Source of the DNA: Sporomusa acidovorans
Lineage (GTDB): Bacteria > Bacillota > Negativicutes > Sporomusales > Sporomusaceae
DNA length: 64,000 nucleotides
NCBI RefSeq assembly: GCF_002257695.2
Contig: NZ_CP155571.1
Reading direction: 5' to 3' (one strand)
Shown: one piece after another, positions 53,398 to 62,345 of the stretch
Layout of the letters: the number at the start of each line of letters is the position of its first letter
How positions within the stretch are numbered: position 1 is the first letter of the stretch
Program-made: the position numbers and the translations under genes
The notes under the pieces: generated by a model
Seen by the model: the letters and a program-made list of their open reading frames with translations, nothing else
The model's database searches: none
What the model was told of the DNA's origin: nothing

Positions 53398-54672
53398 ATG
53401 GAAAAGAAACAAAACTATTATCCCTGGTTCATAGTAGTAACTTGCTGTCTTTTGCAGGGATGCGGCATCGGCATCTATTTTAACTGTGCAGGTTTGTTCT
53501 TGGCGCCGGTTGCCAAAACATTAGGCTGCGGCATAGGCAGCCTGGCAATTTACATGACATTACAGGCATTTGGCCTTGCGCTGGTTATGCCGATTGTCGG
53601 TAAATGGCTGCCAACTAAAAATGTGAGGGTGCTTATCAGTGGAAGTGTTGTCATTTGCGCACTCATGTATGTGGCCATGGCTTTCAGCACAAGTCTCTAT
53701 CATTGGTATATTTTTGGTACCATCATGGGATTTGCCAACGCGTTTGTTTTCTTTGCGCCTACACCAGTAATTTTGTCGCAATGGTTTGCCAAAAAGACCG
53801 GTACGGTAATCGGTATTGCCACGGCTTTTTCCGGGGTTGGCGGGGCTATATTCGCACAGATTGGCAACTATGTCATAATCCATCAAGGCTGGCAGATGGG
53901 CTATATAGTGCTTGCCGTCATATCCTGTGTATGCATTCTTCCGTTTACCATGTTTATACTACGTTTTAAACCTGCGGATATCGGATTAAAACCTTATGGC
54001 CTTGAAGATACTCCGTCTGCAAAGGGTGGAGCCCCTACCGGTGGGACTGCGGAAGGTGTGGCTGCTGCCGATGCTTTAAAATCAGCCGCATTTGTCCTTG
54101 CGTTTTTGGCTGCTGGTTTTAGTTCGCTTTCAGGATCATTTTATCAGCATATTAAGGGATATTCCCTAACTTTGTCCGGTGATGCTGCGACTATGGGGGC
54201 AACGTTTATTTCAGCCTGCATGATTGGGAATATCGCTGGTAAGCTGTCCATTGGTGCGGTAAACGATAAGGCCGGCGGCAAAACGGCTATAGGCTATGGT
54301 TTAACTGTGATATTTATTTCCATATTGCTGATGCTGTTCGGAAGTAATAGCGTAGCCATGATGATGGTCGGCACATTCTTATATGGTTTTACATTGGCGA
54401 TGATTTCGGTAGGTATGCCGCTTATCACCAAGACCATTTTTGGTTTAAAAGATTTTAGTAAAATATATTCCTATATAACTATGGGTACGGCCATAATCGG
54501 CGCGCTGGGTATTCCGATTATCGGGTTTATCTATGATAGTTTTCGCGAATATAGTGCCGCATTGGTATTTGTATGTATCTGTTCTGTAATTTCGATAATT
54601 CTAGCATTCGCTGCGTTTGCCGCTGGTCACAAGCTTAAGGCGAGAATGGCGGGTAGATCAATTTCAGTATAG
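53398..54672 (+). CDS. MFS transporter (monocarboxylate/oxalate-formate-like)
   Basis: 424 residues if started at the ATG at 53398; a GTG at 53383 is in frame but almost touches the only ribosome site (GAAGGAG), and the ATG is rather far from it, so the start is uncertain. About twelve membrane spans with a polar mid-loop (SAKGGAPTGG). The N-terminal YYPWFIVVTCCLLQG pattern is common in the OFA/monocarboxylate branch. It opens the sigma-54 operon with the porin and GRE 3, and probably brings the GRE substrate through the inner membrane. Confidence 0.85.
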   Translation: MEKKQNYYPWFIVVTCCLLQGCGIGIYFNCAGLFLAPVAKTLGCGIGSLAIYMTLQAFGLALVMPIVGKWLPTKNVRVLISGSVVICALMYVAMAFSTSLYHWYIFGTIMGFANAFVFFAPTPVILSQWFAKKTGTVIGIATAFSGVGGAIFAQIGNYVIIHQGWQMGYIVLAVISCVCILPFTMFILRFKPADIGLKPYGLEDTPSAKGGAPTGGTAEGVAAADALKSAAFVLAFLAAGFSSLSGSFYQHIKGYSLTLSGDAATMGATFISACMIGNIAGKLSIGAVNDKAGGKTAIGYGLTVIFISILLMLFGSNSVAMMMVGTFLYGFTLAMISVGMPLITKTIFGLKDFSKIYSYITMGTAIIGALGIPIIGFIYDSFREYSAALVFVCICSVISIILAFAAFAAGHKLKARMAGRSISV

Positions 54673-54723
54673 CTCATAAGTGACAAGACATTTTTTTATT
54701 AAAGTACCAAAGGTGAGGTTGAT

Positions 54724-56090
54724 ATGAAAGCAAAGATATTGTCTGTGATTGTAGCGGCAATGTTCTGTATGGCAAATATAGCTTTAGCGGCTAATAATCC
54801 CTTTGATGATGTACCGGCTAATCACTGGGCGTACGCTGCGGTTAACCAACTGGCTAAAGCCGGCGTTATCGACGGCTACGGCAATGGAACATTTCAAGGC
54901 GACAAGACCTTGACGCGTTATGAAATGGCGGTAATTGTCGGCAAGGCGATATCCCATTCAGCCAAGGCTGACGCTGAAAATAAAGCGCTGATTAATAAAT
55001 TGTCAGTGGAATTTAAAGACGAGCTAACCAACCTGGGCGTCCGTGTGGACAAGCTGGAAAAAAGAGCGATAAGCTTACTGTTAACGGATTTCTTCATGTT
55101 TCTAACCAATCCTGGCGTAATACCGGTGTCTATCATGCTGTGAGCGCCCCTAATTACGAGTCGCCGCATGCCAATGACGGGCAGTGGTGGTCTGTCGGCA
55201 TTGACCTTTATGCTACCTACAAAGTAAACGACAACTGGAAAATACTGATCGAAGATGAGGCTACCCGTGATTTCCAAAGCGGTGGCTTCTATGTAAACGA
55301 CGCGAATAGAGATGCCAATACTTGGTCAGGAGGACATAACGACCAGATGTATGCGTTTGGCAAGGTTGGTAACGTGAATACCAAAATTGGTAAATTTGAA
55401 TATCAGCCGGGATACGGCATCGTGATCAGACAGGATCAAAAAGCGGTTCAGGGTGTTCAATTTGCGTTTGGCGATCCTGGCAAAGTGAAAACAATACTGA
55501 CATACGGTTATTTACGGCGGATCGCGGGCGGCAACAATTCAGCCAATCCGTACATTGTTTCCAATACTACCGATAATCGTTATACGGGGGCGGAGGTTAA
55601 TATACCATTAGCCAAAGACGCTAATTTTAAAGCGGCTTACCACCGCATAAAAAACGATGAAAACATTACTGCCACTAGCGGTACAGTAGGCAATCCCTCA
55701 CCCTATGCGTCAGAAATTAATTTATGGGAAGTCGGCGCGGATAAGATGATTGCGAAAAACCTGAAGTTATTTGGCACCTATTCCCAATCAAACGCTGACG
55801 AAGACAACAAGGCTTATCTTGCGGGACTTACCTACGGCCGTATGGATTTGAAGAAACCAGGCAGTTATGGCGTAACGGCACGTTATGTTCATTGGGATAA
55901 ATTTACCGGTTATGGCCATGGCTATTGGGCTTCCGGTTACTTACACGGTATGAAAGGACCTGAGTTATTCACTAATATCGCTATTGACAAAAACGTGGCC
56001 ATTTTCGCCTGGTGCGACTGGGTAAAACCGGCTGATGGTACTAAGGGCTCAATTAACACAGTCAAGGCAGAATTAGATTTCTTCTTTTAA
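54724..56090 (+). pseudogene. SLH-domain outer-membrane porin, frameshifted copy
   Basis: Would encode about 455 residues: signal peptide (ending in IALAA), one SLH domain (NPFDDVPANHWAYAAVNQLA ... DGYGNGTFQGDK), a coiled coil and an OmpM-like beta-barrel ending in aromatic DFFF. A one-base loss near 55058-55064 (six A where seven would keep frame) splits it into 54724-55143 and a second frame to 56090. From about 54785 it is nearly identical to the intact gene at 60936, but the signal peptide differs. It may be a true mutation, a slippery tract, or a sequencing error. Confidence 0.82.
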
Positions 56091-56177
56091 AAATATGAAG
56101 AAGCTAAAAACTACATTTGTTGGGATTGCGCAACTAAATCATATAAAACCACATAGGTAACAGAAGGGGGAAAAATT

Positions 56178-58594
56178 ATGTATACTTTAGCGCCCGTTTG
56201 CGAGAGGGTTTCCCGGATTAGAAACAAATACCGGGGAACAAAGCCCAAAGTGTGCATCGAACGATTAAAAATTGTAACGAATTTTTATAAATCCCACCCC
56301 AATATAACGGGCATTCTTTTAAGAGCTGAAAATTTCAAAAATTTATGTGAGAAGATGCCGGTAGTAATTAATGATGATGAAATTGTGGTTGGCAGTCTGA
56401 CCTCTATGTATCACGGATCAGCCCTGTTTCCCGAGTATTCAATTAATTGGCTGTTCGATGAGATTAAATCAGGAAAATTCTTAAAGCGAAATTTAGATCC
56501 TTATGATATTGAGCAGGAAGCAATGGACTACATCTTAAGTACAGAAGAATTCTGGCGGCCACGAAGTCTCAGCGCTCGTATGGATGCTGCGATTCCAGAT
56601 GGGATGGGCAAACTATTAGGTAATGGTGTAATCAGTTTTGGTATTGAGGGGAACTGTCTGACGCCTGTTGGTCATTTTTGCACTAATTATGATAAAGCAA
56701 TCCGAGTTGGCTTTGCAGCAATAAAAAAAGAAGCACAACAAAAAATGAATGCGCTTGAAGGCAAATTTAAGAGTGACGACGCTAAAAAATATTTATTTTA
56801 CAAAGCAATTGCTATTGTTTGTGATGGCATGATGATATTCGCTAAACGGTATGCAGGCGAGTGCAGAAGACTAGCTGAAAAAGCAGAAAATCATGAACGA
56901 AAAACAGAACTGCTCAAAATGGCGGATAGCTTGGATTGGATTGTGGAAAATCCGTGCCGTTCTTTCCATGAGGCGGTACAATGTTTGTTCCTGTATCAGA
57001 TTGCCTTAGCCTTGGATGGCAATTTACACGGGCTTACGTTAGGGCGGGTCGACCAGTATTTGGGCAGTTTCTACGAAAAGGATCTGACTGACGGCAAGAT
57101 TACGCCAGCGGCCGGTCAGGAAATACTAGATCAGTTTTTCCTGAAAATAGCTGAAATGAATAAAGTTACCGTAGAAGGCGTTTCTTATGCAATCGGCGGC
57201 TATACAAGCGGCCAGATTATGACTCTTGGCGGAGTTACCAAAGACGGCAAAGATGCGACAAATTCAGTATCCTATATGATGCTGCAAGCTTCCAGTCGAT
57301 TAGTTCTTCACGACCCGCCGCTGGCTCTTAGAATTCATAAAGGTACGCCGGCTCAATTGTGGGAAGCCGCAATTAATACAACAAAGATTTGCGGTGGAGT
57401 GCCGACATTTGAAAATGACGATGTTATTATTCCGGCTCTTGTTGACAAGGGGATGTCACTGGAAAGTGCGAGAAATTATTGCTTAATTGGCTGTGTGGAA
57501 CCGGCTGGTACCGGCGATGAATGGCCGGCATGCGGCGGCCCCGGGCGCGAATCTTTCTATAATATGGCGAACGCACTGCTGCTGGCTGTTAATAACGGCG
57601 TTAACCCGCTGCCTGGTCCGGATGGAAAACCACGGCAACAGGCCGGCCTTGCTACAGGATATCTTTATAATATGAAGACATTTGATGAAGTGAAAGAAGC
57701 TTTAAAAAAGCAATTTGATTACTTTATTGATTGGCAAGTTAGCTTGACCAATCTACTTGAATATGTTGCTGCCGAATACATGCCTTTGCCGATTGTTTCG
57801 GCAACAATGGACGGTTGCATGGAAAAAGGCCTTGATGTTATGTGGGGCGGTGCAAAATATAATTCGACAGGCTTTGGCGGTATTGGCTGCGGCAACATAG
57901 CTGATAGTTTGTCGGCAATCAAATATCTTATTTATGACAAAAAGAAACTGACGGCGAAAGAGTTCTATGATGCATTTATGAATAACTGGCAGGGCCGGGA
58001 ACCGCTGCGACAAACCGTATTAAATGAAGTGCCGCGCTTCGGCAATGATAACCCTTATGTCGACGAACTGGCTTCTTGGGCGATGGGGATTTTCTGCGAC
58101 AAGGTTAATTCTTGCACAGGGCCTCGCGGAACTTACCGGGCGGGTTTGTATCCGGTAGCCATGCACGTTCTTTACGGTAAGATGACCGCTGCAACTCCAG
58201 ATGGCCGGATGGCGCATGAACCATTAGCCGATGGTATTTCACCGATGCAGGGAATGGATAAGAAAGGGCCTACGGCAGTTTTGAAATCATTGGCGAAAAT
58301 TCATCAGCAAAAGGTCGGCAACGGAACGTTGTTAAACATGAGATTCCATCCCAAATCACTGGAAGGAGCACAGGGTGTTCAAAAATTTGAAGCATTGATG
58401 AAACATATTTTGCTATGGGCGGTATGGAAATGCAGTTTAATATTATGAGTGCGGACACGCTGCGGGAAGCCCAGAAAAATCCTGAGAATTATAAGGACCT
58501 TGTGGTTCGTATAGCCGGATTTAGCGCTTATTTTGTCGAGCTATATAAAGGTTTGCAAGATGACGTCATTCAAAGAACTGAACTTGCGTTGTAA
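56178..58594 (+). pseudogene. Glycyl radical enzyme 3, frameshifted near the 3' end
   Basis: Intact to residue ~745, with catalytic IGCVEPAGTGDEW (about 439). Around 58402-58414 one T appears lost (CATATTTTGC where CATTATTTTGC would give KHYFAMGG, as in GRE 1 YFDMGG), so the open frame ends at 58448. The glycyl radical loop VRIAGFSAYFVEL continues in the shifted frame to 58594. Repaired length is 805 residues. As read, the large fragment lacks the radical Gly; an ATG at 58415 could start a separate 59-residue radical domain. Ribosome site GAAGGGGGA. Most similar to GRE 1. Confidence 0.85.
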
Positions 58595-58598
58595 TAAT

Positions 58599-59570
58599 AT
58601 GAATAATAACGAAAAAAAAAGACCGCTTACCGGCAAAATCTATGATATTCAAGGGTTTTCCGTGCAAGATGGACCAGGTATTCGGACAACAATCTTTTTG
58701 AAGGGATGTCCTTTACGGTGCCCATGGTGTCACAGTCCGGAATCGCAACAATTTTACAATCAGCTAAGTTGGATGGCAATGCGGTGCGTTGGTGTAGCTA
58801 AATGTGGAGTGTGTTTAGGTGTTTGTACCAGGGGAGCAATAACTCCTGGTACAAATACCTATGCCGATGCCAAGCAAGAAGAAATTCAATTAGTCAAGGT
58901 AGATCGTTCGCTTTGTAATAATTGTGGCGATTGTGCTAAGGCGTGTTCTGCGGAAGCACTGTATATCTGTGGGAAAGATTATACGGTTGATGAAGTTATT
59001 GAGCGAATCCGACAGGACATTCCATTTTATAACATGTCGGGCGGTGGGGTTACTATTTCTGGCGGAGAAGCATTAGCGCAACCTGAATTTACTTTGCAAG
59101 TTCTAAAATCCTGTAAATTTATGGGGATTAACACCGCCCTTGATACAACCGGGTATGCGGATTTTAAATATATGGAAGCCGTACTTCCCTATACAGATTT
59201 GTTTTTGTATGATTTGAAGCATATGAATAGTGAAATGCATCAAAAAGTAATCGGTGTACCTAACGAACGAATTTTGGACAATGCTGGGAAAATTGCCGAG
59301 TATGGTGGTAAAATGCAGATCCGGATTCCGGTTATCCCCAATTTTAATGATTCAAAGAAAAATTTTGCTGAAACAGGGGAATTCTGTAAACAACTCGGAG
59401 AGGCTGTAACGGTAATCCAATTACTCCCGTATCACAATTTAGGGGTTGTGAAGTATGAAAGATTGCAGCAAGAGGGTAAAGTGCTAGAAGCCAAACCGCC
59501 ATCAGAAGAAAAAATCAAAAATTTAAAGCAGTTGCTAACAGAGATGGGGCTTACGGTAGTCGTACATTAG
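58599..59570 (+). CDS. Glycyl radical enzyme activating protein 3 (radical SAM)
   Basis: 323 residues from the ATG at 58599, four bases after the repaired GRE 3 stop, with no clear ribosome site, suggesting coupling to GRE translation. Radical SAM CPLRCPWC in QDGPGIRTTIFLKG; ferredoxin-type CGVCLGVC and CNNCGDCAKAC; SGGEALAQ in place of the usual SGGEP. It activates GRE 3. Last gene of the sigma-54 operon. Confidence 0.9.
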   Translation: MNNNEKKRPLTGKIYDIQGFSVQDGPGIRTTIFLKGCPLRCPWCHSPESQQFYNQLSWMAMRCVGVAKCGVCLGVCTRGAITPGTNTYADAKQEEIQLVKVDRSLCNNCGDCAKACSAEALYICGKDYTVDEVIERIRQDIPFYNMSGGGVTISGGEALAQPEFTLQVLKSCKFMGINTALDTTGYADFKYMEAVLPYTDLFLYDLKHMNSEMHQKVIGVPNERILDNAGKIAEYGGKMQIRIPVIPNFNDSKKNFAETGEFCKQLGEAVTVIQLLPYHNLGVVKYERLQQEGKVLEAKPPSEEKIKNLKQLLTEMGLTVVVH

Positions 59571-59601
59571 CATTAAATAATTTGATAGGAAAGACGAAGA
59601 T

Positions 59602-59709
59602 GCAATCCATCTATTTTTGGTATTAATTTAAACAGTTTTTTGAATTTTACGTCTTTAATGTTTCGTATTATCCTATTACTAGAGCAATAAATCATAGAAA
59701 AAAGGAGAG
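59602..59709 (+). promoter_or_regulatory. Promoter/leader B, duplicate of 27716-27821
   Basis: Nearly the same 105-bp block as leader A, with core TTTACG (59646-59651), 17 bp, TATCCT (59669-59674), ending in AAAGGAGAG. Here the ribosome site is followed by no obvious start; the next gene (chemoreceptor) begins about 185 bases later. The gap 59571-59894 holds nothing else recognisable. Confidence 0.68.
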
Positions 59710-59894
59710 ACGCGCTTTACTATTGGTATGTCACATAAAAATAAAGTCTGAATTTTTGGGTAATATACAACGCACTTACTGTCGGGCTTATAGGACTGCC
59801 TTACAATATATGCATATATATCCGCTACTTTTAGCGGTTGGTGCGCTTGTTGCTCTTGAACAAAATGTAAGACTGTTGGTGATTGGAGAAATCT

Positions 59895-60746
59895 ATGAGT
59901 TGTATTAAGTTGGAAAGTTTTAAGTCTGTTTTGCCACTTTTGCCGTCTATGTTTGAGGAACCAGTAAGTATTCTTTTAGTTGACCTAGAGACATTGGTAG
60001 TGCTTGACAAAGTTGAGCACCCTTCCTTTGAAAACTCAGTCACTCAACTCCCTGAAAGTTTTAGGGAGACCAAAACTTATAAATCATTACTTGCCGGACA
60101 GCCCATGGCTGTGAGACTTTCTAAAGGTTCATTCGGGTCTTTGGTATCAAATATCTCTACCGCTATACCTATTTTTGACGATGATGACAAGCAGGTAATT
60201 GCCTATTTGGGTGTCGTACGGTCAACGGAAAAATATGATGAATTGCTCAATTCCGGACAAGAAATTCTTGCTGCTGTCGAGGAGCTTTCTGCTTCGACGG
60301 AAAGTCTTGCTCTTAGCGGTCAACAGCTTGCCGATATGTCCCGGAAGATGAATGAGGAAACAGGTCAGGTCAAAAACGACACTACGGCTGTTGGCAGTAT
60401 AACAAACGAAATAAAAAACATTTCCGCTTCGACCAATATTTTGGGTATAAATGCTGCGATTGAGTCGGCGCGTGTGGGGGAATTAGGGCGGGGTTTTAAT
60501 GTAGTGGCTACAGAAGTGAGAAAACTAGCCGAAAATACGAAAAACTCCGTGATAAATATAGAAACAAAAATTAATAACGTACATCATTCTGTAGCAGAAC
60601 TCGTTAAATCAATTGAAGAGATGGGCGCATATTGTGATGCGCAAGCTACAGGGATTAGTGAATTACGGGCAGCCTTAGCCCAAGTTTCACATATGGCTGA
60701 AAATCTTGTTAAGCTCGGAACGATGGGGCAAGCTGGAAAACAATGA
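59895..60746 (+). CDS. Soluble methyl-accepting chemotaxis-like protein
   Basis: 283 residues from the ATG at 59895 (TTGGAG upstream; a TTG 12 bases earlier overlaps it). No membrane span. An N-terminal sensor domain of about 115 residues, followed by a short signalling coiled coil with tip ILGINAAIESARVGELGRGF and VATEVRKLAENTKNS. Similar in plan to Bacillus YfmS, a cytoplasmic receptor. Leader B upstream suggests co-regulation with the UroD-like operon. Confidence 0.85.
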   Translation: MSCIKLESFKSVLPLLPSMFEEPVSILLVDLETLVVLDKVEHPSFENSVTQLPESFRETKTYKSLLAGQPMAVRLSKGSFGSLVSNISTAIPIFDDDDKQVIAYLGVVRSTEKYDELLNSGQEILAAVEELSASTESLALSGQQLADMSRKMNEETGQVKNDTTAVGSITNEIKNISASTNILGINAAIESARVGELGRGFNVVATEVRKLAENTKNSVINIETKINNVHHSVAELVKSIEEMGAYCDAQATGISELRAALAQVSHMAENLVKLGTMGQAGKQ

Positions 60747-60935
60747 AACAGAACTTGTAAGCTGATAAAAGATAAAAGCTAATAAAAACCGGTTTTTTTT
60801 ATTAATTATGTCTAGACGTTATTAACTAAATATTGTGTAATTTGATATTACAGAGTGGGAGCGGGGGGATTGCCAACAGTAAAAATTTGTATTTTACAAC
60901 CAGCAGTTTCAAAACTTGGGAAGAGGGGGAGAAAA

Positions 60936-62303
60936 ATGAAAAAGAATGTACTTATTTTGGTTGTATTTGCTGTTTTTTGTATTTCTTGTGTAGCTTTAGC
61001 GGCAAATAATCCCTTTGATGACGTACCGGTTAATCACTGGGCGTACGCTGCGGTTAACCAACTGGCTAAGGCCGGCGTTATCGACGGCTACGGCAATGGA
61101 ACATTTCAAGGCGATAAGACCTTGACGCGTTATGAAATGGCGGTAATTGTCGGCAAGGCGATATCCCATTCAGCCAAGGCTGACGCTGAAAATAAAGCGC
61201 TGATTAATAAATTGTCAGTGGAATTTAAAGATGAGCTAACTAACCTGGGCGTCCGTGTGGACAAGCTGGAAAAGAAGAGCGATAAGCTTACTGTTAATGG
61301 ATTTCTTCATGTTTCGAACCAATCCTGGCGTAATACCGGTGTCTATCATGCTGTGAGCGCCCCTAATTACGAGTCGCCGCATGCCAATGACGGGCAGTGG
61401 TGGTCTGTCGGCATTGACCTTTATGCTACCTACAAAGTAAACGACAACTGGAAAATACTGATCGAAGATGAGGCTACCCGTGATTTCCAAAGCGGTGGCT
61501 TCTATGTAAACGACGCGAATAGAGATGCCAATACTTGGTCAGGAGGACATAACGACCAGATGTATGCGTTTGGCAAGGTTGGTAACGTGAATACCAAAAT
61601 TGGTAAATTTGAATATCAGCCGGGATACGGCATCGTGATCAGACAGGATCAAAAAGCGGTTCAGGGTGTTCAATTTGCGTTTGGCGATCCTGGCAAAGTG
61701 AAAACAATACTGACATACGGTTATTTACGGCGGATCGCGGGCGGCAACAATTCAGCCAATCCGTACATTGTTTCCAATACTACCGATAATCGTTATACGG
61801 GGGCGGAGGTTAATATACCATTAGCCAAAGACGCTAATTTTAAAGCGGCTTACCACCGCATAAAAAACGATGAAAACATTACTGCCACTAGCGGTACAGT
61901 AGGCAATCCCTCACCCTATGCGTCAGAAATTAATTTATGGGAAGTCGGCGCGGATAAGATGATTGCGAAAAACCTGAAGTTATTTGGCACCTATTCCCAA
62001 TCAAACGCTGACGAAGACAACAAGGCTTATCTTGCGGGACTTACCTACGGCCGTATGGATTTGAAGAAACCAGGCAGTTATGGCGTAACGGCACGTTATG
62101 TTCATTGGGATAAATTTACCGGTTATGGCCATGGCTATTGGGCTTCCGGTTACTTACACGGTATGAAAGGACCTGAGTTATTCACTAATATCGCTATTGA
62201 CAAAAACGTGGCCATTTTCGCCTGGTGCGACTGGGTAAAACCGGCTGATGGTACTAAGGGCTCAATTAACACAGTTAAGGCCGAATTAGATTTCTTCTTT
62301 TAA
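60936..62303 (+). CDS. SLH-domain outer-membrane porin, intact copy
   Basis: 455 residues from the ATG at 60936 (GAGGGGGAG upstream). Signal peptide to about VALAA, one SLH domain (about 25-75) that binds peptidoglycan-linked polymer, a coiled-coil spacer (DELTNLGVRVDKLEKKSDKL), then an OmpM-like beta-barrel ending in aromatic residues. Typical of Negativicutes, where it tethers the outer membrane and passes small solutes. Almost identical to the frameshifted gene at 54724 apart from the signal peptide. It lies just before a UroD-like gene, suggesting a substrate-uptake role. Confidence 0.9.
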   Translation: MKKNVLILVVFAVFCISCVALAANNPFDDVPVNHWAYAAVNQLAKAGVIDGYGNGTFQGDKTLTRYEMAVIVGKAISHSAKADAENKALINKLSVEFKDELTNLGVRVDKLEKKSDKLTVNGFLHVSNQSWRNTGVYHAVSAPNYESPHANDGQWWSVGIDLYATYKVNDNWKILIEDEATRDFQSGGFYVNDANRDANTWSGGHNDQMYAFGKVGNVNTKIGKFEYQPGYGIVIRQDQKAVQGVQFAFGDPGKVKTILTYGYLRRIAGGNNSANPYIVSNTTDNRYTGAEVNIPLAKDANFKAAYHRIKNDENITATSGTVGNPSPYASEINLWEVGADKMIAKNLKLFGTYSQSNADEDNKAYLAGLTYGRMDLKKPGSYGVTARYVHWDKFTGYGHGYWASGYLHGMKGPELFTNIAIDKNVAIFAWCDWVKPADGTKGSINTVKAELDFFF

Positions 62304-62345
62304 AAAGTAGTAAGAAAATATAAGGAAAGAGATGAGAAGCGAAGA

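Noticed and set aside
55052..55068. Programmed -1 frameshift in the porin
   Set aside because: The A6G tract looks slippery, but the canonical A-AAA-AAG heptamer is not in the zero frame, and the intact copy needs no shift. A single A loss is simpler.
59723..59908. 61-codon plus-strand ORF after leader B
   Set aside because: About 13 bases after a good AAAGGAGAG, but the peptide has no motif and overlaps the chemoreceptor start; more likely leftover sequence after the duplicated leader.
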